From the NCBI RefSeq assembly GCF_905147045.1, contig NC_065901.1:5890001-5954000 (forward strand): DNA of 64,000 nt, given 5' to 3'. This document shows, piece by piece, positions 24,177-35,373 of the stretch (position 1 is its first letter; every line of letters starts with the position of its first letter). This DNA is from Nymphalis io. Lineage: Eukaryota; Arthropoda; Insecta; Lepidoptera; Nymphalidae. The position numbers were made by a program, and so were the translations under genes. The notes under the pieces were generated by a model that did no database searches, was not told the DNA's origin, and saw only the letters and a list, made by a program, of their open reading frames with translations.

Positions 24177-24510
24177 CCCGGCTGGACAAAGTAAGAAATG
24201 AGTATGTCTGATCGTTCAAGTTAACACCAATTGTTGAAAAACTAAAGGAATGTCGACTGCATTGGTATGGCCATATCCTGAGACGTGACGATGACCATCC
24301 CATCAAGAAAGCCTTAAATATCCCGGAACGACAGCGGGGAAGACGGCAACCGCCTGCAACCTGGTGGTCAAACATGCAAAAAGGCCCAGAGAGAGAATCT
24401 GAGTACACAGACAAGCCAGAACAGAGCTCTTTGGCGCAGACGTACAAAGAGACCTGACTCCAGCTGAACTGGGAAGAGATTTTGGACAAAGAAGAAGCTA
24501 TTTATGATAT
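24177..24510 (+). mobile_element. Degenerate LINE reverse-transcriptase C-terminal piece
   Basis: On the + strand, broken reading frames give LDKVRNEYV (with a stop after it), then PIVEKLKECRLHWYGHILRR, DDDHPIKKALNIPERQRG and RRQPPATWWSN. This is the pattern of the C-terminal tail found in RT proteins of RTE-like non-LTR elements. A frameshift is needed after that. It is a different family from the fragment at 22869-23312. Confidence 0.6.
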
Positions 24511-24545
24511 TATGTATATACATACTTAATATATATTTGGCAATT

Positions 24546-24840
24546 TTTTTTTTTATAGAATAGGAAGGTGGACGAGCATATGGGCCACCTGATGGTAAGT
24601 GGTCACCAAACGCCCTTAGACATTGGCATTCTAAGAAATGTCAACCATCGCTTATAGCCAATGCGCCACCAACCTTGGGAACTAAGATTTTATGTCCCTT
24701 GTGCCTGTAATTACACTGGCTCACTCGCCCTTCAAACCGGAACACAACAATATCAAGTATTGCTGTTTTGCGGTAGAATATCTGATGAGTGGGTGGTACC
24801 TACCCAGACGAGCTTGCACAAAGCCCTACCACCAGTAAAT
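24546..24840 (-). mobile_element. SINE family A, full length
   Basis: One of the best-preserved copies: a run of T, TATAGAATAGGAAGGTGG, CCACCTGATGGTAAGTGGT, the body, then CAGACGAGCTTGCACAAAGC and CTACCACCAGTAAA. The 75-codon ORF beginning MRHQPWEL is simply this repeat read in one frame and recurs at 31767-32033. Confidence 0.92.
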
Positions 24841-25514
24841 TGTTTTTGCTTGACTTTTTATAATACTCCATATTCAGCCATAAAATGAAAGCTTGAAAAT
24901 GGTTAATACATCAGTCTAGCGGATTTCATTAGGCACGCAACATCTGGTACATCGCATTAGTATGTTGATGAGGCAATCGCCATCGCTAACGGGAACGTGA
25001 TTTATATAGGGTGTGAGGGCTGTCAAGGATATTAGATAGTCAATGTTATTGACGACTTTTAGTTTAAGATATCGTGTTTTTTTTAAATTAATGTAATAAA
25101 ATATATTTTAAATCTAATAAATATGTAAAAAAAATCAACACAAAAAGAAAAATAATTAAAAGTGCTTTATGAATTATTTAACGAAGAATGAATAATATCA
25201 CCTTAATACCAAAATGTCAGGTATAAAATGAAATCTTATAATAAATAAGTGATTAGGTACTCCATATTAAATGCATGCTGTTATGTCCAGATAATGTCAA
25301 GTGAACCAACTATTTGCACGACTTGAGTAATACCCACTCGTATGCCGTGACGGCAAACGGCATGAAGCTCTCTTGAACCTCTCCCCTGTATGTGCGTGGT
25401 GCGTATACTGTTTTATTTATTTTTATTTATATGCTAACTAGCTAAAACCGCAGCTTTGCGAGCGTGGAATTCAGTCGTGACGAAAATCGATCAAACTTTG
25501 GCTTTTTAACGTAC
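24841..25514. other. Gene-free region; fragment of a dispersed repeat
   Basis: AT-rich, no gene. At 25436-25470 the phrase AACTAGCTAAAACCGCAGCT and TTGCGAGCG resembles the GCGGCTTCGCTCGCG end of the repeat at 34046-34236. Confidence 0.4.
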
Positions 25515-28500
25515 TTTTTTTTTTTTATATATTCGCCGGGAGGGCAAATGACTCTACTCCACCTGATGGTAAGTGGTAGTAGAGTCCAAACGCGACGACG
25601 GACAGTACAGACGGGAAAAACGTTCTGCACTAGCCGCCTTCGCCTTGCCGGCCCGCAAGATGCCTCTTCACGCCTCGTTTGAAGGAACCCGGGTTGTAAG
25701 AGGAGGGGAACACGTGAGCTGGTAAGGAATTCCAATTTTTGGAAGTGCGACAAAGAAAGGAGTTGCCAAATTTCTTTGTTCGCGATGGAATTGATGTCAC
25801 AGTTAGGCGGTGACATCGAGAACCAGCTTGCGTGGACTTAAGAAGGAAGGGGGAAGCAGGAATTAGAGAGAATAATTCCTCAGAGCACTCGCCGTGATAC
25901 AGTCGATAGAAAGCGCTCAGTGCTGCTATCTCACGACGCAATTGTAAAGGTTCAAGGGTGTTTGTGACCTTTACGTCGCCAATAATGCGTACGGCACGTC
26001 GCTGCAACCGGTCCAAGGCCTCAAGTAGGTACTTAGCGGAGCCATCCCAAAGGTGCGAGCAATATTCCACGCAAGACCGTACCTGTGTTTTGTACAGCAG
26101 GCACAGTTGTTGTGGCGTGAAAAAGCGCCGCACCTTGTTCAGAACTCCGAGTTTCCGTGAAGCTGTTTTTATAACAGCCTCGATGTAATCCCTTGGACTA
26201 AGGTCGCAGCGAACGTCAATCCCCAGCATGGCGATTTTGCTTTGCATCACCAGCGGAGTACCACAGAGGGAGGGAAGAGGGGAAAATGTTGACTTTTTCG
26301 CCGTGAGAGCGCATACCTGTGTTTTCTTGGCATTAAACTCAACAAGATTATCAGAACCCCATTTGGCGATGAGCTCTAACGTCCTATCGAGTTCAATGAC
26401 AAGATTCTCCCGCCTCTCCTCAGTTTCCACCCGTCCAGCCACTGCGCGTCCGTGGTATCCACCATGCACTGTACTATCATCTGCATAGCAATGTATGTTC
26501 CCAAGAGAGAGCATATCATTGATATGCAAAAGAAAGAGTGTGGGAGCTAGCACAGATCCCTGGGGGACCCCAACATTCACTACATAGAATTGTGAAGCGC
26601 AACCATCTAGTAAAACACGAAGGCTACGCTTGTGTAGGAAGCTGGCAATCCAGGTGCATAGCTGAGCAGGCAGACCATATGCCGGTAGCTTGGAGAGAAG
26701 ACTTCTGTGCCAGACCCTGTCGAAAGCCTTGGAGATATCGAGGCTGACAGCCAACGATTCTCCATGCTTGTCGATAGCTTCACCCCAGAGGTGTGTTACG
26801 TACGCTAGAAGATCACCTGTGGACCGTTTTGGTCGAAACCCGTACTGACGATCATTAATCAGACAGTGATCTTCTAGGTAATGGATCAGTTGGTTGTTTA
26901 AAATCCGTTCCATCACCTTACAAAGTACAGAGGTTATAGCTATTGGCCGATAATTTGCCGGGTCAGACCGATCCCCTTTTTTGGGAACCGCTTGCACATT
27001 AGCTCTTCTCCAAGCCTCCGGCACACTTCCCGAAGAGAGAGAAAGTTGGAACAGGCGCGTTAACACAGGAGACAGCTCCGCTGCGCACTTCTTCAGCACT
27101 ATGGCTGGTATTCCATCGGGACCGCTAGCTTTCCGTACATCAAGTGATTGCAGCTCCGCACGCACATCACGTTGCCTGATTTTAATGTCAGGCATCGTAT
27201 GGCCACATGCAGGTATTGAAGGTGGCAGTGCACTACAATCATCGATGACGGAATTGTCGGCAAAGAGTTTAGCCAGGAGATCAGCTTGCTCTTGCGGACT
27301 GTGAGCTAGCGATCCGTCCGGATTTCTGAGCGGTGGCAGCGAAGGTTGGCAGAAATTGTTTTGCACAGACTTGGTCAGACGCCAGAAGCTACGGGAGCCC
27401 CTAGGATGCGAAACAAGGTCATGACCAATCTGTACAATGCGCTGTGCATCCGCTCTCGTGTATGCCTTTCTACAGGACTTGGAATTTTTATTATAGTTTG
27501 CTTTCAGTGAGTCAATGTTAGATGCCCCGCTAATACAGCCGTTGATCCACTTGCGATATGCCGCCTGCTTAGATGATACAGCATCGGCACATTCACGAGT
27601 GAACCAACGGTTACGCGTACTCCTACTGACGAGATCTGAGCTAGGAATGTAGTATTCCATTCCCAGCATGATCTCGCCAGCAACAGCAGCGGCACTAGCT
27701 GTCGGGTCATTCCCACTGAAGCAACGTTCCTTCCAAGGGACCGACGCATAGTAATCGCGCATACCGTCCCAATCCGCCGACTTATAGTGCCAAACGCGAC
27801 GTTTGCATACCGCTAGTGGCGGCAGCTTGGCCTGTGGCACTCTGGTAGAAATAAGGCTGTGATCCGAAGAGCCAAGAGGAGCCTGAACCACAACCTGATA
27901 TTCCACCGGGTGAGAAGTCAGCAGAAGGTCCAGTAGAGAAGGTGCTTGCCCATCAATGTCTGGGATCCTGGTGGGCTGATCAACCAGTTGGGTCAAGTCA
28001 TGTGTGAGAGCAAAAGCATGAGCAGTCCTTCCAGCATGGTCAGTTTTGAGGGATTTCAACCAGGATTCGTGGTGAGCATTAAAATCCCCCAAAAACACCA
28101 ATTCCGCGTTAGGAAATTGCTCTTGCGCAGCATCTGCCACCCGACTAAGATGGTCAAATAATCGGCTTGTCTCCAAGTCACCATTGTGGGATCTGTAGAG
28201 GCACACGTAGACTCGGCTCTGACGAACCAGGTCCACACGTACCACCAACATGGAGAAGGAGGGGTCCTCCAAGCAGCGCAGTCGGTGACAGCAAACATCC
28301 GTCCTGACGAACAAGCATACTCCGGCTTTCGCTTTAAAGTATTCTTCAAGCGTGTAGCCGGGATAATTAAGGTAGCTGGTATCGGCAGGATGGAGTATTT
28401 GTGTCTCCGTGAGAAACAACATTGCTGGCCGTGCTGTCTCGAGACGATGGTGGTGGACAGCGTTGAGGTTAGTGTGGAGTCCTCGGATGTTAGAGAACTC

Positions 28501-29165
28501 GACCTCAAACAGCGAGGGTATGGTGGGGGTGTGCACCGCTGTACGACCGTTATTTCTTTTTTGTTGCGCCATTTGGGAAAAAAGAAATGGAAAAGAGACG
28601 TGAAGCGAGCGATGTATTGCCTCGATAGGGATGGGCAAAGTGTGGAGGCGTGTTTCCCCAAGTGGTTGCCAAAAGGAAAAATACACTGACCCGCCAGACG
28701 GAAGGGCCCCCGAACCCCCCCGGAAGTGGCCGCCGGGACCCCACCTACCGGTCACCAACCGGCACGACGGTCCACCCCGAGATTATGCGTGGCCTGGTGG
28801 GGCAGCCTCACGAGCTGGTTAGGCACGCTCGGGCCCCTGTACTATGCCACGGGCGGCCAGCGGAACAGCCGTTTCTTCGGGTCTCCCTGTCCGGCAGGTC
28901 AATACAGTTTCCCCCGGCATTGGTTCAACAGCCGTCTCCAATCGGACCAACACCCATCGCGGCAATACTCGCTCGGGCTCTGGCTGTACGCTGGCTGACC
29001 TCGAAACGCGGCTGCAAGCCACTTCACGAGTTTTTCACCATGCGTACGGTGGTAACAAGCCAGGCGGATGTTAGCATCCTACCACCAGATGAGCAGATGG
29101 TCGCTCAGATATCCCTTAGTCGCCTCTTACGACACCCATGGGAAAGAGAGGGGCAGTGAAATGTA
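25515..29165 (-). mobile_element. Non-LTR retrotransposon (jockey/CR1-like group), 3.65 kb
   Basis: A GC-rich block embedded in AT-rich DNA, on the - strand. It ends in a poly(A) tract (run of T at 25515-25526 on +). It carries one long ORF for endonuclease plus reverse transcriptase and has about 590 bases of GC-rich leader upstream. The leader contains GTGTCGTAAGAGGCGACTAA, a phrase I have seen in other insect LINE leaders. No ORF1 (gag-like) can be recognised, so the element is either 5'-truncated or of a single-ORF type. The 5' end is estimated from the change in base composition; no clear target duplication was found. The clade within the jockey/CR1/L2 group is not resolved. Confidence 0.9.
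25630..28572 (-). CDS. LINE ORF2: endonuclease and reverse transcriptase (980 aa)
   Basis: Multifunction protein that nicks target DNA and copies its own RNA. It is read from an ATG at 28572 (MAQQKRNNGR); the frame is open further up to 28758, but that part reads like leader. N-terminal APE-type endonuclease: SNIRG (about residue 28), catalytic Glu in LTETQ (56), GDFN (162-165), SSDH (235-238). Reverse transcriptase: GPDGIP (about 484), YRPI (541), DISKAFD with a catalytic Asp (612-618), PQGSVL (about 670) and YADD (696-699), then a thumb region and a C-terminal Cys/His-containing stretch (CVEYCSHLW). No stop or frameshift interrupts the domains and all visible catalytic residues are kept, so the protein could be active. 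G+C content is far above the host DNA. Confidence 0.93.
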   Translation of the reverse strand: MAQQKRNNGRTAVHTPTIPSLFEVEFSNIRGLHTNLNAVHHHRLETARPAMLFLTETQILHPADTSYLNYPGYTLEEYFKAKAGVCLFVRTDVCCHRLRCLEDPSFSMLVVRVDLVRQSRVYVCLYRSHNGDLETSRLFDHLSRVADAAQEQFPNAELVFLGDFNAHHESWLKSLKTDHAGRTAHAFALTHDLTQLVDQPTRIPDIDGQAPSLLDLLLTSHPVEYQVVVQAPLGSSDHSLISTRVPQAKLPPLAVCKRRVWHYKSADWDGMRDYYASVPWKERCFSGNDPTASAAAVAGEIMLGMEYYIPSSDLVSRSTRNRWFTRECADAVSSKQAAYRKWINGCISGASNIDSLKANYNKNSKSCRKAYTRADAQRIVQIGHDLVSHPRGSRSFWRLTKSVQNNFCQPSLPPLRNPDGSLAHSPQEQADLLAKLFADNSVIDDCSALPPSIPACGHTMPDIKIRQRDVRAELQSLDVRKASGPDGIPAIVLKKCAAELSPVLTRLFQLSLSSGSVPEAWRRANVQAVPKKGDRSDPANYRPIAITSVLCKVMERILNNQLIHYLEDHCLINDRQYGFRPKRSTGDLLAYVTHLWGEAIDKHGESLAVSLDISKAFDRVWHRSLLSKLPAYGLPAQLCTWIASFLHKRSLRVLLDGCASQFYVVNVGVPQGSVLAPTLFLLHINDMLSLGNIHCYADDSTVHGGYHGRAVAGRVETEERRENLVIELDRTLELIAKWGSDNLVEFNAKKTQVCALTAKKSTFSPLPSLCGTPLVMQSKIAMLGIDVRCDLSPRDYIEAVIKTASRKLGVLNKVRRFFTPQQLCLLYKTQVRSCVEYCSHLWDGSAKYLLEALDRLQRRAVRIIGDVKVTNTLEPLQLRREIAALSAFYRLYHGECSEELFSLIPASPFLLKSTQAGSRCHRLTVTSIPSRTKKFGNSFLCRTSKNWNSLPAHVFPSSYNPGSFKRGVKRHLAGRQGEGG

Positions 29166-30717
29166 TTCGTTCTCCGTCACTGCACGGATAAAACGTCTAC
29201 ATAACGTCTATTTGAGTTAGACACATACAATAATTGAATTATTAAAATGGCTAACTCGCAAATCACAACATTAAGTTACAAAAAGCAGATATTTTGTAAT
29301 CATTTTTAGGCTTAAGTTTAAGTTCTTTCAATAGACATCAATTTCGATATCTTCGATGTTTGTTTTTCGATTATAGTTATCATTGGTTATAGAATATGAA
29401 TGTTTTCATAATAAATTGGTCTTTATATTATATATAAAACACATGAAACTAAGTCATTGCATTTCGTGTCTTCTGTCCGACGAAGTCATATAAACTTGAT
29501 AATATTTATTAATTAAAATAAGTTATTACCTATGGCTTATTCCTCAATGAAGTCATGTTTTTGTATTTACCTTTTATATGTACATACATGTGTCTCCGTG
29601 TTATGAGTGAGTATAATTGATCGGACAAATTATATTAATGTCCACTCCCTCAACGCAACATGTGTAGGAAATTTATAAGCGAACATAGATATAGGTCCCT
29701 ATATCATAATTCACCAAATATATAATATTTTTTTTAATATAGGTACGTTTTTATTATGAAAACTATTATGGTTATACGAAATATTAAAAAAAAGTAAGAA
29801 AAATGTTAAAAATATGTATTCAAAGAGGATACACGAGTACTTGATTTGTTAATAAATTTATATGTTTAGCTTGATTTCATACTAAAGAGTTTGACAGTAT
29901 ACGAGGTACACTGTCTGCAATATTAATTAAATTTCAGACTTAAAATTCAAAAGTTAAAATTAATATAAGACCATCGCGACTTGTACAAAAACGCATTGAA
30001 AAAGCGCCCTCTGTTAAAACTCTTAAATGCAGTCAACGTTTCTTTACAGCGCCATCTATGTTGGACACGTATGTTCTTTTACACCTCGCTACCTGATGTT
30101 TTCAAGATGTGCATACTATGAGATACCATAAATCAGAGAGCTGACAAAAGATGGCGCTAGTAAGAAAACAAAACGAAATGGTTAATTCAGACGGATAAGA
30201 TTTGGGAACATTTTGTATTTGTCTCACTTTCAACTGACATAAAGCAACAATTATCATTTGTTTTAATTGAAAGTTCATTGGTAGACTACAGAAGAAAATT
30301 ATAATATGATAAATAAAACAAAATATGAAGGAAAATTGAAACACTGAAATCATTCGCTCTTGTCTGATAAGAAAGGAATAAATATATTAGTAATAAATCT
30401 AAACATATAATTTAAGCAGACTTTCGTTTCATATTTAAAGTATTTTATTCTATATCATAAATGAAGGAATGTCTCCTCAGAATTGCAACAATAAATAATT
30501 TGTATTACTTAACTTTTTTGCCACATACTTATAACTTCTAAAACAAATTAAGCAAGTGAAAAAGCCCTTTCCCAAACAGGTAAAATACATTACTCAAAGA
30601 ATATAACATCTAAGATCTTTTTCAAAAAAATAACAGCTTCGAATAAAACTTAGGCATTGACGAGCACTTTAGAATTGTAATATTATAAGCCTATCGCGAT
30701 AGATTAACATGAAACTA
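29166..30717. other. Gene-free AT-rich region
   Basis: No gene supported. The phrase AGCGCCATCTATGTTGG at 30049-30065 is reminiscent of dispersed insect repeats, but there is no definable element. Confidence 0.4.
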
Positions 30718-30913
30718 CTTTTTTATTTATGTTGAGCAAATGGGAAAACTGATGGTAAATGGTCACCACCGCCCATAGACTTGGGCAGTAAGAAATAATA
30801 ACCATTCCTTACATTGCCAATGCGCCACCAACCTTGGGAACTGAGATGTTATGTCCCTTGTGCCTGAAGTTAGACTGGCTCACTCATCACAAAGCCCTAT
30901 CACCAAGTTATTA
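30718..30913 (-). mobile_element. SINE family A, diverged, internally deleted
   Basis: Reads TTTTTTATTTATG, ACTGATGGTAAATGGTCACC, the ATGCGCCACCAACCTTGGGA block and ACTGGCTCACTCATC. It then jumps to CACAAAGCCCTATCACC, so the GGAACACAAC to GAGCTTG part is missing. Confidence 0.82.
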
Positions 30914-31400
30914 CTTAGATCACTTACCATAATTAAATGAAAGTCTATAAAAATGGGCCGCATATGGGTTAAACCAAACTGCGATAGACGTGGAAATGAT
31001 GTTATAGTGTCATATAAGAAACAATAAATAGTTATGTACATAGTAAGTATATGAATTTAACTAAACAAAAATCGATGGAGATGGAGAATAAGATAGAAGA
31101 TATTTAATTCGAAAGTTTTTCGCCGCAGGTTTAGAGCCTAGCTTACCACTGAATTAATAATAGCATCGTAATAATTTATACGATTATTTTTACTATATTT
31201 TAATGAAAACCTAAGTTCTTCAAAGCAGCACGAGCTCAGTAGGATGTCATTCATACAGAACAAATATCATCGAAATAAGAATTCTTATTTGAAACATCAA
31301 ACGAAGTCCCACAAAAAAATAAAACATCGCATAAAAACATATTATATTTTCAATTTACATACAACTTGTAGCGTACTTTAAAAAGTGACTTACGGAAATC

Positions 31401-34400
31401 TCAACGCAAGCAGACCATGAAACGAGCCCTTTGTGGGCGAGATGACTCATCTAGATAAGTGGGTAACGCTTTCACGGTGAACGCATCCTTAGAAGACGAC
31501 AACACTTCGTAAATCTAAAAGAGTTTCTAAGGATCTCAATTTAGAAGAATAGTTAATTTTTTTATAAAAGTTTTTCACACGATATCAAAATATGTACGTA
31601 AATATTGTGTAATACACCCTATGATATATCATATATAAAAAAGTAATAAAAAAGGAAGATTATAAAATAGTATTCGCCTGTGTGAAGGGGCAGGTATTAG
31701 ATATAAAAAGTACCTTATGTCGTTCCTTGTAGTTCAAGCTTTCGTCATACACAAATTTGATCAAAATCAATTATGTGGTTTAGCTGTCAAAGAGTAAAAG
31801 ACAGATAGACGGCGAAATAATATTATATAGCTACAAGTACTAGTATTATATATTTTTACTGGTGGTAGGGCTTTGTGCAAGCTCGTCTGGGTAGGTACCA
31901 CCCACTCATCAGATATTCTACCGCAAAACAGCAATACTTGATGTTGTTGTGTTCCGGTTTGAAGGGTGAGTGAGCCAGTGTAATTACAGGCACAAGGGAC
32001 ATAAAATCTTAGTTCCCAAGGTTGGTGGCGCATTGGCTGTAAGCGATGGTTGACATTTCTTACAATGCCAATGTCTAAGAGCGTTGGTGACCACTTACCA
32101 TCAGGTGGCCTATATGCTCGTCCGCCTTCCTATTCTATAAAAAAAAAAAAAATTATATTATATTCTAGATCTTTTCAAGCGTTTTTTTTTAAACACATGA
32201 ATTAATAAAAAACCCAGGTTTCCTCATGATGTGTTCCTTTAACATTGAGCACGAGATGAATTTATAAACACAAATTAAACACATGAAAATGCAGTGGTGC
32301 TTGGTGGATTGAAATAACAATTATCGATTAAGGTTCACATCTTCTAAGTACTGAGTCATCACGGCTCATATTCAACTATATTTATATATAATGAATTCCC
32401 ATCCGGTGGTTAACCACTTAACAATTGAAAATACATAACTAACAACTAACTGGATGAAACCTATTCGAATAAAAAAATCATGTCACAAGATTACTTATAA
32501 TCTTGCTGAAAAGTATATAATTGCCTGATATTTGATTATATACTTACATGTTTAATTATTTGTTTACTTAAAGTTAAAAAGTTTTTATCACCATATTATA
32601 AAAACCATGTTTTTGTATGAACATTATGGAGATTGAGAATAAGGATATTCTTTTCATTGTAACGGTCATAGACAATGTTCCTATTGTTTAAACGAAAATC
32701 AATTGTATGTACTACACTATCACCAATGGGCTTTCTTATATTATATATTTATACCAATAAATGCGTATTCATCAAATAAAATTAGTAATTTTTAGAGTTC
32801 TTAAAGGCGTACTAGAGTAAAGGTTTCTAGGACTATTACTACCATGAACGTTAAATAGGTGGCGATAATTGATTTAAAATCGAAATATAGGTTTATCTAA
32901 AGAGGTTTTAGATCAATGCTGGACTATAATTATTTTAATATAAAAATACTTTAACTATACCAACTAACCTGTGATCCGGTGCTGAATTCATCAGCAGGCT
33001 GTTCCCGCGCGAACCTCTCGAACTTAAAGCTATTAGACCGGTAGAGCTCGTTGTCTTCCCGTGAACGACGGCCGCGGCAGAACCGGCGAGTTATAGAAGT
33101 ATGTCTGGAAAATTTAACAATATTATTAAGAAATTTATTATTTGTATATTACATGTAAATATTTAGCTGCTTAGCTTAATATGCTGGGTAAAAGGCTTTG
33201 CAGGCCAAGTTTGGGATATTACATATATATTTAACTTATTTTACTCCTTTAATTTGTAACTAACCATTACTAAGTCATGGAAACACGTTTTTTACAGTTG
33301 CGTTATTTGTCCAAATGAAACAAATATAATCAAATTGTCACTCAATACACTGTAGGGTTTGGACAATTAATGCAAATACTCTAACAAGCTACATTGATTG
33401 AACTTCGTCCACCACGTCCGGAAACCGTACGAGGACCATATATTAGGGTAGGTTAATAGTCAATAAATTTCTCACTGCTGAGACTACTCATGGTCTATTA
33501 TTAAATAATTCCGAACGTAATTCAACTCGTACAATATTTATACTGGCGGAAAGTAATCTCCAGAATCACGACTTGAAAATTCTTTCACGAATTGAAAGGT
33601 CCACATGGACATAAATTATATAAATTTGCTAAAGTCAACAAGTCGGAAAAAGTCGTAAGCTTTGAAAATTTCCACAGCGTGCGCTGCGTAAATAGTTGTA
33701 CGAAAATAATGTATAGATAGATATATATACATTTTTGATTTTGATATATTGCTTATATTTTAAGCCTGGCATGACTTTGACCCACTCACCAAACCGAACA
33801 CGACAATACTATAGGTGTTTAGTATAGACCTAATATTGGTGTTTAGTTGCAAAAAACTAAATGATACCTATTCGACAAGTTTCCATAAAGTTCTAAAACG
33901 AGTAAAAAACTCATATTACAATACCAATTTTTTAAACCCGCAAAAATTGTTACAACAAAAACACGTTCGGTATTCTATTATTAAATTACATAAACTAAAT
34001 TTGAAATGAAAAAAAAATCAATCTCTACAAACATTTATTTATATTTTTATAGTGTTCGCCCGCGGCTTCGCTCGCGTGTTAGGTGTGGGCAGGAGTTATG
34101 TTTACCAAAAGTAGTCTATGTCCTTCATTGGGGTTCAAGCTTACTTTATGCCAAATTTTATTAAAACCGATACACATGTTCGTACAGAAACAAACAGACA
34201 GACATACTTTCGTATTTATAATATTAGTATAGATTATATATACATTATTATATACATTTTCTCTTAAGCAAACAAAATCCTATCAGCAGTTTTAATATCA
34301 AAGAACATACGAAGCCAACTAAGTTCAAATGAAATGAAATCGAGTTAGTAATTAACTCTCAATATCTCTCAATCACTAACATACTTGTTACAATAATTAT

Positions 34401-35373
34401 TCTGTCAATTAATTAATCGATTTATTATATTCGTGTTTTTATGATAATTAAATAAATAGTAAAGACATACTAGTTTTACAGAAGCTTAATAATTAATAAT
34501 TTAGTTTTTTTTTTTGTTAGAACTTTATAATATTTAGTTAATAATAACTTTATTATTTATCTATGAAAAAGGATACATTAAAAGAGTTGGGTACTTCGAG
34601 ACGAGATATTTAATTATAACAAAAATATCATTAAAAAGGTAAACGGAAAGAAGATAAGATTATTTTCTTAACAATAACTCATGTTGATATTTGGTAATGA
34701 TCAACGAAGTATTTATCATAATACATAAGTGATTACATGAATCCGTTTATTTGCTTTCACTGTTGTTTCGACGTTAACCTAAAATGCTTGATTAATTAAC
34801 AAATGAATCCTCATTATTCGATCAATGATCTGCAATCAGTTTGAATGACTGAGTTCATCGGGATTATAAGTTGGCATAAGTCGAGTGGTAATCATGTCGT
34901 GCAATTTGCCGTACTTATGGCAATCAAAACTGCGAATGATTGGTATATTGATAAGTACTTCAAAAAAATATATATAGTACTTGCCTAGAATCACTCGAAT
35001 GTAAAGGCCATTGGATACCGAATATCTTTAATTTGGCTGGAGGTCGACGTTTCTGTTCCGTGCGAGTGTTTTCTTCCACAGGTGGTGTATGGTGCCTACC
35101 ACCTGACGATGCCCGTGTACCACTCCTACGTCGTCTACGTCGTCTTCTCTCGACCAAGATAAAATTATCTCCGTTCCGTATAATATAAGAAGAACGGAGC
35201 GTTGACTTTTCTTCCCCTTGCCTCTGTCTTATCAAATCAGCTGTTCGTAATGTGTGGATATTTTGGTACTCAGCCTCTGGCGGGGCCGATGACGTCACTT
35301 CCCTACTAGTCCCACTTCCATCCCTTTTCTTTCGGGAGGAATGGAGCCCGACTCGACGCCAAACCTTTTCCAT
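31401..35373 (-). CDS. Possible spliced gene of unknown function (exons 1-2, tentative 3)
   Basis: Not recognised. Exon 1 runs from ATG at 35373 to 34985 (MEKVWRRVGLHSSRKKRDGS..., basic, with a run of eight Arg and EENTRTEQKRRPPAKLKIF). Exon 2 is 33104-32969, after TTTTCCAG and before GTTAGT. It is GC-rich, with NELYRSNSFKFERFAREQ. The exon 1 donor fits as a GC-AG intron (TCTAG|GCAAGT). This gives phase 2 and reads exon 2 openly, whereas the alternative CAA|GTACTA donor leads to a stop. A possible exon 3 (31514-31401, after CTCTTTTAG) continues in phase 0 as IYEVLSSSKDAFTVKALP and ends CLR then TGA, for about 212 residues in total. Exon 3 is the weakest part. The RSNSFKF stretch could be a phosphorylation site, by inference only. 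The whole could still be chance ORFs. Confidence 0.42.
31855..32152 (+). mobile_element. SINE family A, full length
   Basis: Well-preserved + strand copy: TTTACTGGTGGTAGGGCTTT, GTGCAAGCTCGTCTGGGTAG, the body, CCACTTACCATCAGGTGG, then CCTTCCTATTCTAT and a run of A to 32152. There is no obvious tRNA, 7SL or 5S head; the head is unassigned. If the gene at 31401-35373 is real, this copy lies antisense in its second intron. Confidence 0.92.
32212..32369 (-). mobile_element. SINE family B (Metulj-like) fragment
   Basis: Retains GGTTTCCTCATGATG, GAGCACGAGATGAATTTATA, CACATGAAAATGCAGTGG and the head end GATTAAGGTTCACATCTTCT. The tail half is absent. Confidence 0.72.
32370..32968. other. AT-rich stretch without recognised content
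   Basis: Part of the second intron if the - strand gene is real. Nothing else was seen. Confidence 0.35.
33775..33830 (-). mobile_element. SINE family A, short old fragment
   Basis: GACCCACTCACCAAACCGAA followed by CACGACAATACT matches the CACTCACCCTTCAAACCGGA / ACACAACAATACC part of the family with a small deletion. Confidence 0.5.
34046..34236. repeat. Dispersed lepidopteran repeat (GCGGCTTCGCTCGCG type)
   Basis: Starts TTCGCCCGCGGCTTCGCTCG, includes AGTAGTCTATGTCCTTC, GATACACATGTTCGTAC and AAACAAACAGACAGACATAC, and ends TTATAATATTAGTATAGATT. I recognise this phrase order as a very common repeat in moth and butterfly genomes, but I cannot state its class from sequence alone. Fragments of the same end occur near 13448 and 25436. 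Confidence 0.65.

Noticed and set aside
28186..29159. + strand ORFs of 90-169 codons
   Set aside because: Antisense or leader sequence of the GC-rich LINE; no domain.
31767..32033. 88-codon ORF beginning MRHQPWELRF
   Set aside because: Translation of SINE family A; the same peptide appears at 24661-24888.
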